From: Actinoplanes subtropicus
Lineage (GTDB): Bacteria > Actinomycetota > Actinomycetes > Mycobacteriales > Micromonosporaceae
Length of the DNA stretch: 11,346 nucleotides
NCBI RefSeq assembly: GCF_000721705.1
Contig: NZ_JOJL01000076.1
Coordinates: forward strand, 1-11,346
Direction of reading: 5' to 3'
How positions within the stretch are numbered: the first letter of the stretch is position 1; every line of letters begins with the position of its first letter. The notes beneath the pieces are model-generated. The model saw nothing but the letters and a program-made list of their open reading frames with translations. It was not told the DNA's origin and searched no databases. Shown here one piece after another: positions 1 to 6,180 of this stretch. The position numbers and the translations under genes are program-made.

Positions 1-201
1 TGCGGCCGATTGCAGAAGAGGGTCGGCTGCCCCGCGACGGTCCATCCGCCAGACACGGAGGGTGACGACGTGCGTTAGTTGGTCTGCCCTATCGGCGGCG
101 AATCAGTGCGGCGAAGGCGGCTGCCGGACGTTCGTCGTGTCATCGTGTGAAGATCGAACTGAGAGTCATCGTGAGTAAGTCGGTTACGATTGGGCGGCGA
201 A

Positions 202-939
202 ATGATTGACTTTGAGAAGGCTGTTGTCGGCCTTCCGCAAGCCGAACGGTTTCCAGGCCTTAGTGGTGCGTGGCGATGGTTCCGGGCTCCGCGCTGGTAT
301 GGCGCTCTTGCCGTCAGCGAGGACGGCCGCATTGCGTTCGAGATGCGAGGCCTCGACGTTTTCGACGAGGACCTCGTTCGCGCCGTTCTTGCCTTTGCCC
401 GGACCGAGCGACTGTTTGCTGACCGCCCGTTGGTAACGGCATCCGGCTTCCGCCACGAACCGTTCGACTTCGACGTGGTCGCGGCATGTCCGCCAGACGT
501 TCATACGTATCACCAAGGTGAAAACGAAACCCTGCACGCAGCCGTCACCGCTGTCTTCCCGGCCTACGCATGCGAGTGTTCCGGCTCGGAAAACATGGAA
601 GACGCCAAGTACCGCTTCACCCACATGCTGCAGCCGACCGTCCTGACTCGCCGACCCGTGCCGTTTCTGAAGATGCGCTTCGAAAACACAAGAACTGGCG
701 GCGGAAGCATCGGACCGAAGCGCGGCTTCACAACGCTAGATGTTCTTCGTCGCGAACTTCGCGAACTGGGAGCTGACGCACCTGGCAGCTTCGTAGAATT
801 CGAAAACTCGCACGGCGAGGTCCGGAGAATCGAGCCGCTCAACGGGGCATGGGCAGTTACCGGCGCTTCCGTCGAGACGGTACGCCCAGAAAATCTCGAT
901 GAATGGGTCAATGCGCAGGTATGCGACCTAATTGAGTAG
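202..939 (+). CDS. Hypothetical protein, 245 aa
   Basis: I do not recognise the family. The 245-residue product is acidic and soluble-looking, with no signal peptide or membrane segment. It has a W/R/P-rich patch near residues 25-32, three cysteines in the middle (one at about 90, two close together near 120), and a C-terminal part with a leucine/arginine-rich helix (about 180-190) followed by FVEFEN and strands. ATG 202 was chosen over an in-frame TTG at 190 because a -10-like TACGAT lies at 185-190; a transcript starting about 7 nt further on would have almost no leader. Base composition is more AT-rich than in the genes to its right (many GAA, AAG and TTC codons), which may indicate a different history. 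It converges with the DUF4241 gene across about 220 nt. That it is a gene is fairly sure; its role is unknown. Confidence 0.8.
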   Translation: MIDFEKAVVGLPQAERFPGLSGAWRWFRAPRWYGALAVSEDGRIAFEMRGLDVFDEDLVRAVLAFARTERLFADRPLVTASGFRHEPFDFDVVAACPPDVHTYHQGENETLHAAVTAVFPAYACECSGSENMEDAKYRFTHMLQPTVLTRRPVPFLKMRFENTRTGGGSIGPKRGFTTLDVLRRELRELGADAPGSFVEFENSHGEVRRIEPLNGAWAVTGASVETVRPENLDEWVNAQVCDLIE

Positions 940-1159
940 CCAGCCACAATGGAGTTCACTCTTCTCGGCATGTCCGCGAAGGCGGCCGGGCTTTCTGCAG
1001 CCGGTCGGTCACGACGTCGCGAGGTGCGGTGCGCTGGACGACCACCGAACGTGACGGCGTGCGGTCGTCTGCGGTGCCTGGTCGGCGGCAGAAGCGGACG
1101 CGGCACCCGACCGCCGTTCTTCGCGGGACCCGCCCGCCCGGCCCTTGTAACCAGGCTCT
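940..1159. other. Convergent intergenic region, no gene seen
   Basis: This GC-rich gap lies between two convergent genes. The only structure I find is a weak 6-bp complementarity (CGGCGG with CCGCCG, about 1085-1115) without a T-run. I cannot claim a terminator. Short reading frames here look like composition shadows. Confidence 0.4.
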
Positions 1160-2317
1160 TTAGAGCAGCATGTCGGTGACGAAACAGACGACCTCGCCGT
1201 TCTTGTCGCGGCCGATCCACGTCGGGTAAGCGCCGTCGCCCCAGCCGCTGTGGTAGGCGAGCAGTCCGCCACCGTCGAGCATCCCGAAACCGCCGCCGTC
1301 CAGTTCGAGTTCGTCGGGCACGTCCTCGTCGAACAGGGCGGCGTAGCGCTCGCGTGCGTCGGCGTCGAGGAAGCAGGCCATGCCGGCGTCGACCGAGACG
1401 CCGTAAAAGTAGCCCTCGCGCAGGTCGAGCGGGTCCTCCCCGTCGCGCAACGCCATCTCCCACGCGGTCACGGGGCGATCGGCCACCGTCAGGCGGGCGG
1501 CAGCGACCCGGACGTGCTGCTCGTCGCCAGCGAGATGCGCCCGGCTGATCGTCACCGGATAGCTCCCCGGCGCCACGGTGGCCAGATAGGGCGCCTGGTC
1601 GGTGGAGAGCCAGCCGGGGTCGGCCGCGACCAGGCGGCCGGACGGCAGGCGCAGGTCGCCGGCCGGGACGACCTCGATCCGGGCGGTCGTCTCGCCGTGG
1701 GCTACCGAGCGGACCGCGCCCTCGGTGAACAACTCAGCCACGTCGCCCGGGGGCAATGGGCGCGGCGGCCGCCAGGGCGCTTCGACCCGGTGTACCACCG
1801 GCAGGTCGTGCGTTTCCGCCTCGGCCACCTCGGCCGGATCGACCTCAATCATGGTGAGCAGCTCGGCCCAGTTCCCGGGGCCGGGCCGGGGCAGGCGGGG
1901 CGCGGGCACGAACCCGAACTCGTTGGACAGGCCACCGCCTTCGCCGTTCGGCCGGTCCTCGATCAGGATGCGCCCAGTCGACCGGTAGTAGGTGATAAAC
2001 CGCTGGGCGGCCCGCCGTTCGTACTCGTCGCCGAACAGTTCGTCGGGCCCGTCCCAGGTTTTGGCGGTCCACAGGGCGAGATCGTCCTCGGGAGACGGGC
2101 GGAACTCGTGCTGAGCCACCCGGCGACCGCGGTCGTCGTACCGAACCACGGCCAGGTAGCTGTCCGCCCAGGCCACCTGGATCTGCAGCCGCACCCGGCC
2201 GCCGTCGAGAAGGACGACCGCGTACGTGTCGCGCGTCGTCACCTCGGCCCGGCCCAGCGGATTGACCAGGGCGCTGCCGTCCCACCCCGCGCCGTACACC
2301 GCCACCAAATCGATCAC
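1160..2317 (-). CDS. DUF4241 domain protein, 385 aa
   Basis: The C-terminal 230 or so residues match the DUF4241 pattern as I know it: a PVTISRAHL strand region, then VRVAAARLTVADRPVTAWEMAL, a FYGVSVDAGMACFLD segment, and near the end SGWGDGAYPTWIGRD followed by a hydrophobic strand and TDMLL. The function of DUF4241 is not established; it is a common orphan in actinobacteria. About 150 residues precede the domain and hold many W/Y/D residues and strand-like stretches. I start at GTG 2317 (MIDLVAVYG): the open frame continues upstream through the tRNA-like gene, which cannot be coding, and a TAGAGT -10 element lies 8 nt before this GTG. Upstream in-frame starts such as MPSASPATV would need a different promoter. 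TAA stop at 1160-1162. Confidence 0.85.
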   Translation of the reverse strand: MIDLVAVYGAGWDGSALVNPLGRAEVTTRDTYAVVLLDGGRVRLQIQVAWADSYLAVVRYDDRGRRVAQHEFRPSPEDDLALWTAKTWDGPDELFGDEYERRAAQRFITYYRSTGRILIEDRPNGEGGGLSNEFGFVPAPRLPRPGPGNWAELLTMIEVDPAEVAEAETHDLPVVHRVEAPWRPPRPLPPGDVAELFTEGAVRSVAHGETTARIEVVPAGDLRLPSGRLVAADPGWLSTDQAPYLATVAPGSYPVTISRAHLAGDEQHVRVAAARLTVADRPVTAWEMALRDGEDPLDLREGYFYGVSVDAGMACFLDADARERYAALFDEDVPDELELDGGGFGMLDGGGLLAYHSGWGDGAYPTWIGRDKNGEVVCFVTDMLL

Positions 2318-2325
2318 GAGCGAGC

Positions 2326-2355
2326 ACTCTACGTGCAGTCGCACGGCTCGGTGAA
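2326..2355 (-). promoter_or_regulatory. Leaderless-type promoter of the DUF4241 gene
   Basis: On the minus strand TAGAGT (2331 to 2326) matches TAnnnT and sits 8 nt before GTG 2317. A TTCACC hexamer (2355 to 2350) lies 18 nt further upstream and is a partial -35 match. The spacing puts the transcription start at or next to the start codon. Confidence 0.55.
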
Positions 2356-2482
2356 GACCCGCGGACACGGTCGCCGGCGACGCGGAGGGCATCGCCCGCA
2401 GGTCCGCGCATGAACGCGATGCCATCGACGATCCGCCTGCGCGACGACACGATCCGGCATCACGATAGGTTGCGCGCGCTTT

Positions 2483-2502
2483 GCGGCAGAAGAGGAAGCC
2501 GC
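2483..2502 (-). terminator. Possible hairpin at the 3' end of the tRNA-like gene
   Basis: GCGGC (2483-2487) and GCCGC (2498-2502) can form a 5-bp stem with a 10-nt pyrimidine-rich loop on the minus strand, beginning at the tRNA discriminator base. No T-run follows, so it may be a processing or termination signal or nothing. Confidence 0.25.
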
Positions 2503-2629
2503 GGACCGGAGGGGATTTGAACCCCTGGTGGGGCGCGGCACGCCGTGGGCCCCACGCGCCTTCGCGCCGCCCGTGCGTGCCCGGCCTTCGACTCTCGGCG
2601 CTGCAATAACCCGGCTCTGCCACCGGCCC
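2502..2629 (-). tRNA. Serine-type tRNA-like gene with a 36-nt anticodon loop
   Basis: Read on the minus strand, 128 nt fold as a type II cloverleaf. The acceptor is GGGCCGG with CCGGTCC (7 bp, one G-U) and discriminator G73, as in tRNA-Ser. The D arm is GCA...TGC with AGCCGGGTTAT between, resembling actinobacterial tRNA-Ser. The anticodon stem is GCGCC (2601-2597) with GGCGC (2560-2556). The variable arm is GTGGGGC with GCCCCAC around 14 nt. The T arm is AGGGG-TTCAAAT-CCCCT, a perfect match. CCA is not encoded. The anomaly is the loop of 36 nt (2596-2561) where 7 is normal. It contains GTCGAAG, which would read as a CGA (Ser) anticodon loop but is not closed by the stem. GGCGC also occurs once inside the loop, so a 28-nt loop is an alternative. 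It may be a tRNA-Ser pseudogene, a tRNA with an insertion, or an RNA with another role. Confidence 0.6.
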
Positions 2630-2635
2630 AGAAGC

Positions 2636-2641
2636 AGTATG
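2636..2641 (-). promoter_or_regulatory. -10 element of the tRNA-like gene
   Basis: CATACT on the minus strand ends 6 nt before the first acceptor base at 2629, the spacing expected if transcription starts at the mature 5' end. The -35 region 17 nt upstream (TGCTCG) is poor. Confidence 0.45.
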
Positions 2642-2704
2642 CCTGGCACCCGTCGTGCCGAGCACCTGGGTTGGCGCGCGAACTCAGCGGCAGATGAGGA
2701 TGCC

Positions 2705-2731
2705 ATGACGAAACGAGTCCCTCCATACTCT
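2705..2731 (+). promoter_or_regulatory. Leaderless-type promoter of the barstar-like gene
   Basis: TACTCT (2726-2731) fits TAnnnT and is followed by 5 nt and ATG 2737. ATGACG (2705-2710) is a weak -35 candidate with 15-nt spacing. There is no Shine-Dalgarno before the ATG. Confidence 0.5.
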
Positions 2732-2736
2732 TGAGC

Positions 2737-3156
2737 ATGGTGACCACCGACAACTCCTTGCCAGTGCTTGTCATTGACGGAGCCGCCTTCTCCGACCTCG
2801 ACGGTTTCGCCCGCGAGTTCTCAAAGCTGCTGTGTCACCACACCTGGCGAGGAAACCTGGATGCCTTCAACGACATCCTCCGCGGGGGCTTCGGGACACC
2901 CGAAGACGGCTGGGTGCTGAGATGGCTCGATTCAGATTCATCGAGATCCGCGCTTGGCTACGAGGCGACAATTGAGTGGCTGGAAGGTGTCCTGCTCACC
3001 TGCCACCCGTCGAACCGGTCACAGGTAGAGAACGAACTTCTCGCGGCACGGCGCAGTGAGGGAACGACCCTGTTCGACATGATCGTCGAGATCATTCGAT
3101 ACCACGGGCCGGGCGGACCCGAATCCGAGGACGGAGTCTTGCTCGATCTTCGTTGA
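2737..3156 (+). CDS. Barstar-like ribonuclease inhibitor, 139 aa
   Basis: Barstar-family proteins bind and block the active site of secreted ribonucleases of the barnase type; they are also common orphans and immunity proteins. The N-terminal VLVIDG strand (residues 10-15), the helix FAREFSKLL (24-32), and WRGNLDAFNDIL (37-48) align with the barstar segment YGENLDALWDAL. The two aspartates that contact barnase (Asp35 and Asp39 in barstar) correspond to Asp42 and Asp46 here. A long later helix (about 91-105) and a terminal FDMIVEIIRYHG strand follow. At 139 residues it is longer than the 90-residue Bacillus protein, which is common for actinobacterial members. ATG 2737 is favoured over TTG 2731 because the latter overlaps the -10 TACTCT. 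No ribonuclease gene lies nearby, so its partner is unknown. Confidence 0.85.
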   Translation: MVTTDNSLPVLVIDGAAFSDLDGFAREFSKLLCHHTWRGNLDAFNDILRGGFGTPEDGWVLRWLDSDSSRSALGYEATIEWLEGVLLTCHPSNRSQVENELLAARRSEGTTLFDMIVEIIRYHGPGGPESEDGVLLDLR

Positions 3157-3335
3157 GCCGGCGCCTCCAATTCGCGCAGGCGAGGCTGGTCCACGCCTGC
3201 AACAGGGCAGACACAAGCTGTCACCACCGAATCAGCCCGATGCGCCTTCAACGCGGCATGAGAGGACGCGCAGAACGCGGTCATCTGGTGGATTTTCGAT
3301 TGCTCGACACGTCGTCCAACACCCACGATAGAACC
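3157..3335 (+). other. Intergenic region, no gene supported
   Basis: Reading frames here are arginine-rich with no consistent codon bias. CACGAT at 3324-3329 could be a -10 for the small ORF that begins at 3336. Nothing else stands out. Confidence 0.35.
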
Positions 3336-3446
3336 GTGTTCGACTACCAATGCCCGGAATGTGGACAACGAGGTCAGGTCGACAAGCCGAACTTACTGGG
3401 CACATCGCGAACCCAGTTCCCGCTGCCTGACTCATCCCGGTCGTAG
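3336..3446 (+). CDS. Possible 36-aa CxxC (zinc-ribbon-like) peptide
   Basis: From GTG 3336 the frame reads MFDYQCPECGQRGQV, the usual opening of a zinc-ribbon protein (CPxCG near the N-terminus), but it stops after 36 residues without a second CxxC pair. CACGAT at 3324-3329 sits 6 nt before the GTG, matching the leaderless spacing used elsewhere here. The last 73 nt overlap the 3' end of the minus-strand gene 3374-3625. It may be a truncated remnant of a zinc-ribbon gene, a real microprotein, or chance. I lean to remnant. Confidence 0.3.
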   Translation: MFDYQCPECGQRGQVDKPNLLGTSRTQFPLPDSSRS

Positions 3447-3625
3447 GCATCCGCGACGCGGGAAAGCGCCGCATCGAATTCGTGTCGCTCCTCGTCGCTC
3501 ATCTCGCCGAGCCGGTACGCAATCTCTTCCAGTGTGCTCAGAACCATATGCGCGTGCGAATCCAGCCCAAGAAGGGTTTCGAGGGTCGCAATGGCCGACA
3601 GGAGCGCACCGACGACTCGATCCAT
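3374..3625 (-). CDS. Small acidic helical protein, 83 aa
   Basis: No family recognised. The product is almost all predicted helix: a hydrophobic N-terminal helix (residues 1-20, VVGALLSAIATLETLLGL), then LSTLEEIAYRLGEMSDEERHEF and DAALSRVADAYDRDES, ending in a short polar tail. Composition is acidic and soluble. ATG 3625 is chosen over ATG 3652 because GGAGGTGG (3640-3633) is a strong Shine-Dalgarno 7 nt before it. A CATGAT -10-like hexamer (3653-3648) would give a short leader of about 15-20 nt. The size and acidity resemble small immunity or antitoxin proteins, but that is only a resemblance. It diverges from the SMI1/KNR4 gene and runs convergently into the doubtful 3336 ORF. Confidence 0.7.
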   Translation of the reverse strand: MDRVVGALLSAIATLETLLGLDSHAHMVLSTLEEIAYRLGEMSDEERHEFDAALSRVADAYDRDESGSGNWVRDVPSKFGLST

Positions 3626-3632
3626 GGAGTCA

Positions 3633-3653
3633 CCACCTCCGAACCTGATCATG
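3633..3653 (-). promoter_or_regulatory. -10 element and Shine-Dalgarno deciding start 3625
   Basis: On the minus strand CATGAT (3653-3648) is followed by GGAGGTGG (3640-3633), 7 nt before ATG 3625. The ribosome site rules out the upstream ATG 3652 as the main start. Confidence 0.5.
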
Positions 3654-3898
3654 CACCAGGAGCTCCGGAGGATCGCACCCGGTACCGAGTCCGATCCGCG
3701 GCAGATGAAGACGCTCGCCGTACAGCTCGTAGCCTTGGCTTCTACGCGTGGTCTCGCCCGGCAGGCGGTGTACCGCAGCCGCCCGCCGGCTCACCCTCAG
3801 GGAAACAGCGACTGGCCCTCGCGGCGCAGATCGGCAGCTCCACCACCCACGTCTCGGCGGCAGATATGGGCGCGAACTCAAGGTGAGAAGCTTGGCTT
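3654..3898. other. Divergent intergenic region before the SUKH gene
   Basis: No credible gene. A minus-strand frame contains a gene-like patch (YELYGERLHLPRIGLG, roughly 3680-3735) in otherwise arginine/proline-rich sequence. This may be a decayed fragment, but I cannot assign it. AAGGTGAG at about 3880-3887 is the ribosome site of the next gene. Confidence 0.3.
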
Positions 3899-4369
3899 GT
3901 GCAGGATCATGATGAGCCCGTCCGTATACGTGGTCTTGTCGTTCCGCCGCTGCTGCTGGGCCTGTTGCGTGACTGCCGCTGGCGTCATCCCGGTGAAACG
4001 GCCCTCAACCGCGTGATGCCCTGGTTCAAGGACCCCTTGCACTTTCTCGACAGCGTTCAGGCCATGGCGCGGGAATCGAACTCGCTGGACATCCTCACCG
4101 ACGATGCGGCGTCAGCTCAGCTGTTCAGGCAAGCACGAGGCACCCGTCCAGGCTCCCACGTCGATCTGCCATGGCTCGATGTCGACAAGGCGTTCCTGGT
4201 CGCGGTCAACAAACTTCCCGGCGACGACACAGCAATCGCTCTGGACTACCGGACGGACCACACGGACCCCCGCGTCGTCGCGAGTGACTTCTGGACCGAC
4301 CCGAGGATCTGTTCGTGGCGCGAGGTGACCCCGACGTTCTCCGCCCTCGTGGGCGCGTTCGGCCTGTAA
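3899..4369 (+). CDS. SMI1/KNR4 (SUKH-type) family protein, 156 aa
   Basis: SUKH-superfamily proteins are best known as immunity proteins against nuclease and other toxins in polymorphic toxin systems, and also occur as orphans. The N-terminus VPPLLLGLLRDCRWRHPG (about 15-32) and the C-terminal block with LPWLDVDKAFLVAVN, GDDTAIALDYRT, DPRVVASDFWTDP and SWREVTPTFSALVGAFGL (about 89-156) match actinobacterial SMI1/KNR4 members I know, including the acidic strand-turn pattern before the final helix. GTG 3899 is the start because AAGGTGAG lies about 11 nt upstream and no better start precedes the conserved VPPLLL segment; the first 14 residues are probably not conserved. No toxin is adjacent. The family call is fairly firm; the immunity role is inference. 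Confidence 0.8.
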   Translation: MQDHDEPVRIRGLVVPPLLLGLLRDCRWRHPGETALNRVMPWFKDPLHFLDSVQAMARESNSLDILTDDAASAQLFRQARGTRPGSHVDLPWLDVDKAFLVAVNKLPGDDTAIALDYRTDHTDPRVVASDFWTDPRICSWREVTPTFSALVGAFGL

Positions 4370-4470
4370 CAGGCGCCGCCGAGGCAAAGGCCGTCCTCTC
4401 CTCTGCCAATGAACATCCGCAGTCGGGCACCGCGGGTTCTTCTGGAGACTGCGATCACGCCGCGTGCGGA

Positions 4471-4476
4471 TAGGCT
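4471..4476 (+). promoter_or_regulatory. -10 element of the LRR-like gene
   Basis: TAGGCT matches TAnnnT and ends 8 nt before ATG 4485. No good -35 is visible. It supports ATG 4485 over GTG 4464, which would lie upstream of the -10. Confidence 0.45.
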
Positions 4477-4484
4477 CCGGGCTC

Positions 4485-5285
4485 ATGAGCGACGCCGGGC
4501 ACGAGCCCCACCTGTTTGCCAACCGGTTCGCCGACGCTGTGGGACCGTCGGGGCGCGAGCCGGATCGGGATCGTTGCCGGTGCGTCGGACATTCCGCGGC
4601 GAGCCGCCCGGCGACGGTGCCGTTCCACTCGGAGCGGCAGGACGCCGACAGCCCCGGGTGGCGACGTCTGCTGATGCTGATCGACGAGGCAGCGGCTGAC
4701 GGTAGAGCGGTCTTCAAGCCGTTTACGCAGATGAGCCCCGACGAACGCCGGCAAGTCGTCACTCTACCGCCGAGCATCGCCGGCCTTACCCAGGTCAAGC
4801 ACCTGGTCCTGTACGGCACGAACCTGGTGCGGCTACCGCCGCAGATCGGCGCGATGACCAGCTTGGAAGTGTTCGAGCCGTACACCTCACATCGACTGCA
4901 CTGGTACCCATACGAGCTGACCCGGTGCGCCCGGCTGCGTGATAGTACGGTGAGCACGCGAGTGCTGTACGGAAACGTCAAGTTCCGGGCGCCGTTCCCG
5001 CAACTGCGCCCGGTGACGACCGCGACCGAGGCCAACTTCACACGGCTGGATCCCGGAACCTGGGGCGCGGACGCCGTACGCACCTGCAGCGTCTGCAACG
5101 GCCCGGTCGACCGTGAACTTCGCCAGGTGTGGATCTCGCTGAGGATCGCCACCGACGTGCTGCCACTGCTGGTCAACGCCTGCTCAGCGGCATGCGTGGC
5201 GGCGCTGACGGCACCCCCGGACGGCTACGTTCCCACACCACACCTCGGCGGCCCCGACCTCGTCCAGCCAACCACCGGTGCTTGA
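4485..5285 (+). CDS. LRR-like protein with C-terminal cysteine module, 266 aa
   Basis: Residues from about 57 onward belong to an actinobacterial family usually named leucine-rich repeat protein. It begins SPGWRRLLMLIDEAAADG, then carries LRR-type units (VVTLPPSIAGLTQVKHLVLYG, NLVRLPPQIGAMTSLEVFEPY) with the typical LxxLPxxIxxLxxL spacing. The middle YPYELTRCARLRDSTVSTR region follows. A C-terminal part has CSVC and, about 35 residues later, CSAAC, probably one zinc site, flanking VWISLRIATDVLPLLVNAC. The LRR part is only about two repeats, too short for a full solenoid. The first 55 residues look unlike the rest (polar, low complexity, a CRC motif) and may be poorly conserved. LRRs bind proteins; the partner is unknown. 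ATG 4485 follows from the TAGGCT -10 eight nt upstream. Confidence 0.8.
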   Translation: MSDAGHEPHLFANRFADAVGPSGREPDRDRCRCVGHSAASRPATVPFHSERQDADSPGWRRLLMLIDEAAADGRAVFKPFTQMSPDERRQVVTLPPSIAGLTQVKHLVLYGTNLVRLPPQIGAMTSLEVFEPYTSHRLHWYPYELTRCARLRDSTVSTRVLYGNVKFRAPFPQLRPVTTATEANFTRLDPGTWGADAVRTCSVCNGPVDRELRQVWISLRIATDVLPLLVNACSAACVAALTAPPDGYVPTPHLGGPDLVQPTTGA

Positions 5286-5429
5286 TAGCGCGACCGTTCC
5301 ACGGCCTACTCTCGTTCCCTTCGGCCAGGACGCGGCGTATGTGCAGCACGACGGACTCGCGGATGAGCTCAAATGGCCAGGGCGTCCACGGATTCGAACG
5401 CGACAAGCCGGGATGAGATGATATTAACG

Positions 5430-5954
5430 ATGTCTCAGGCTGGCGAACTGTCCGAAGCGCGTCACCGCTTTCCCGTTGGTGACCGGGTGCGGGGCCGCAT
5501 CAGTGCGCTGCCGTGGGGTCCAGGACTGACAGGACTGTTCGTCGATCTCGGCGCAGCACCGGACGGCTTCGTCGATGTACTGCACTTGCCCGAGGACCCT
5601 GGCCATTGGCCGTCGGTCGGGCATGAGGGACTCTTCGAAGTGCTCAAACACCGGCCTGGGCAGGTTCGGCTCTTTCCGTTGGACGCCTCGATGCGCTCGA
5701 AGCGCTACCGAGTATCCCTCTGGCCTGGCAACGAGTGGACGGCAATCACCGCGCGTTATCCAGTTGGTTCGGTCGTCACGGGCACCGTTACGGACCTGTT
5801 CCTTCCCGACCGAGAGTACGCCGTGCGCTTTCCAGACTTTTGGTCCGTGGTCCAGTACGACGGAGCACCACCCGCAGTAGGTAGCTCCGGCGCCTACATC
5901 GTCACCCGGCAACTCGAGTGGACCCGCCGCCTCCTGGTCAACCCTGTCGAGTGA
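5430..5954 (+). CDS. Protein with S1/OB-like N-terminal domain, 174 aa
   Basis: Residues 14-75 read as an S1-type OB fold: FPVGDRVRGRIS, then GLTGLFVDLG, DGFVDVLHLPE and VGHEGLFEVLKH, corresponding to the strand order of S1 RNA-binding domains (VxGxV, GxFVDLG, GxVHxSE). A second half starting YPVGSVVTGTVTDLF (about 110-125) repeats the VGxxVxGxVxxL opening, so the protein may be two related OB modules. Known S1 domains bind single-stranded RNA; RNA binding here is inference, and the aromatic surface residues cannot be judged without alignment. ATG 5430 is chosen because GATGAT (5417-5422) or TGATAT (5419-5424) gives a -10 with 5-7 nt to the ATG; the frame is open upstream but unlike coding. 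Family assignment is moderate. Confidence 0.75.
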   Translation: MSQAGELSEARHRFPVGDRVRGRISALPWGPGLTGLFVDLGAAPDGFVDVLHLPEDPGHWPSVGHEGLFEVLKHRPGQVRLFPLDASMRSKRYRVSLWPGNEWTAITARYPVGSVVTGTVTDLFLPDREYAVRFPDFWSVVQYDGAPPAVGSSGAYIVTRQLEWTRRLLVNPVE

Positions 5955-6180
5955 CTCCTTGCGAGGACGTGACAAAGCAGGCGCCGTCCCAGTGCAAAAG
6001 TACCGAGCGTGACGGTCGCGCCGAGCGTGGTGCCCGGACGGCGGCAGAACAATGCGCCGCTGCGCGCGCGTCTCTGCATGTTCCTATCGATGCGTCGGGT
6101 GGAAACTCCGTCGCCGTTTCATCCGGGGTCGGCGACACTGCGGAGGGCGATACGACGAGGGTTCGAGGGGTGCTGCCGGA
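5955..6180. other. Intergenic region, no gene supported
   Basis: All frames are arginine-, cysteine- or proline-rich without coding character. GAGGGG near 6166-6170 may serve as a weak ribosome site for the next gene. Confidence 0.35.

Noticed and set aside
1..176. Open frames at the left edge that could be the 3' end of an upstream gene
   Set aside because: All three plus-strand frames lack coding character over too few codons to decide, so I do not call a gene.
1250..2413. Long plus-strand frame of 387 codons
   Set aside because: It is the antisense shadow of the DUF4241 gene; the composition (G/R/H/P/Q-rich) is typical of GC-rich shadows and no domain is visible.
2318..2665. Upstream extension of the DUF4241 frame to 2665
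   Set aside because: It runs through the tRNA-like gene and its flank, reads as low-information arginine-rich sequence, and lies beyond the TAGAGT promoter.
2677..3880. Repeated short words GCGCGAACTCA and CGGCAGAT near 2677-2697 and 3857-3880
   Set aside because: Order differs between copies and the words are short; expected by chance in GC-rich sequence, so not called repeats.
4072..4092. A T-arm-like GGGAATCGAACTC motif suggesting a second tRNA
   Set aside because: The stem mismatches and the motif lies in the SUKH coding sequence; no other tRNA parts are near.
4112..5176. Long minus-strand frame of 354 codons
   Set aside because: Antisense shadow of the SUKH and LRR-like genes, serine/arginine-rich with no recognisable domain.
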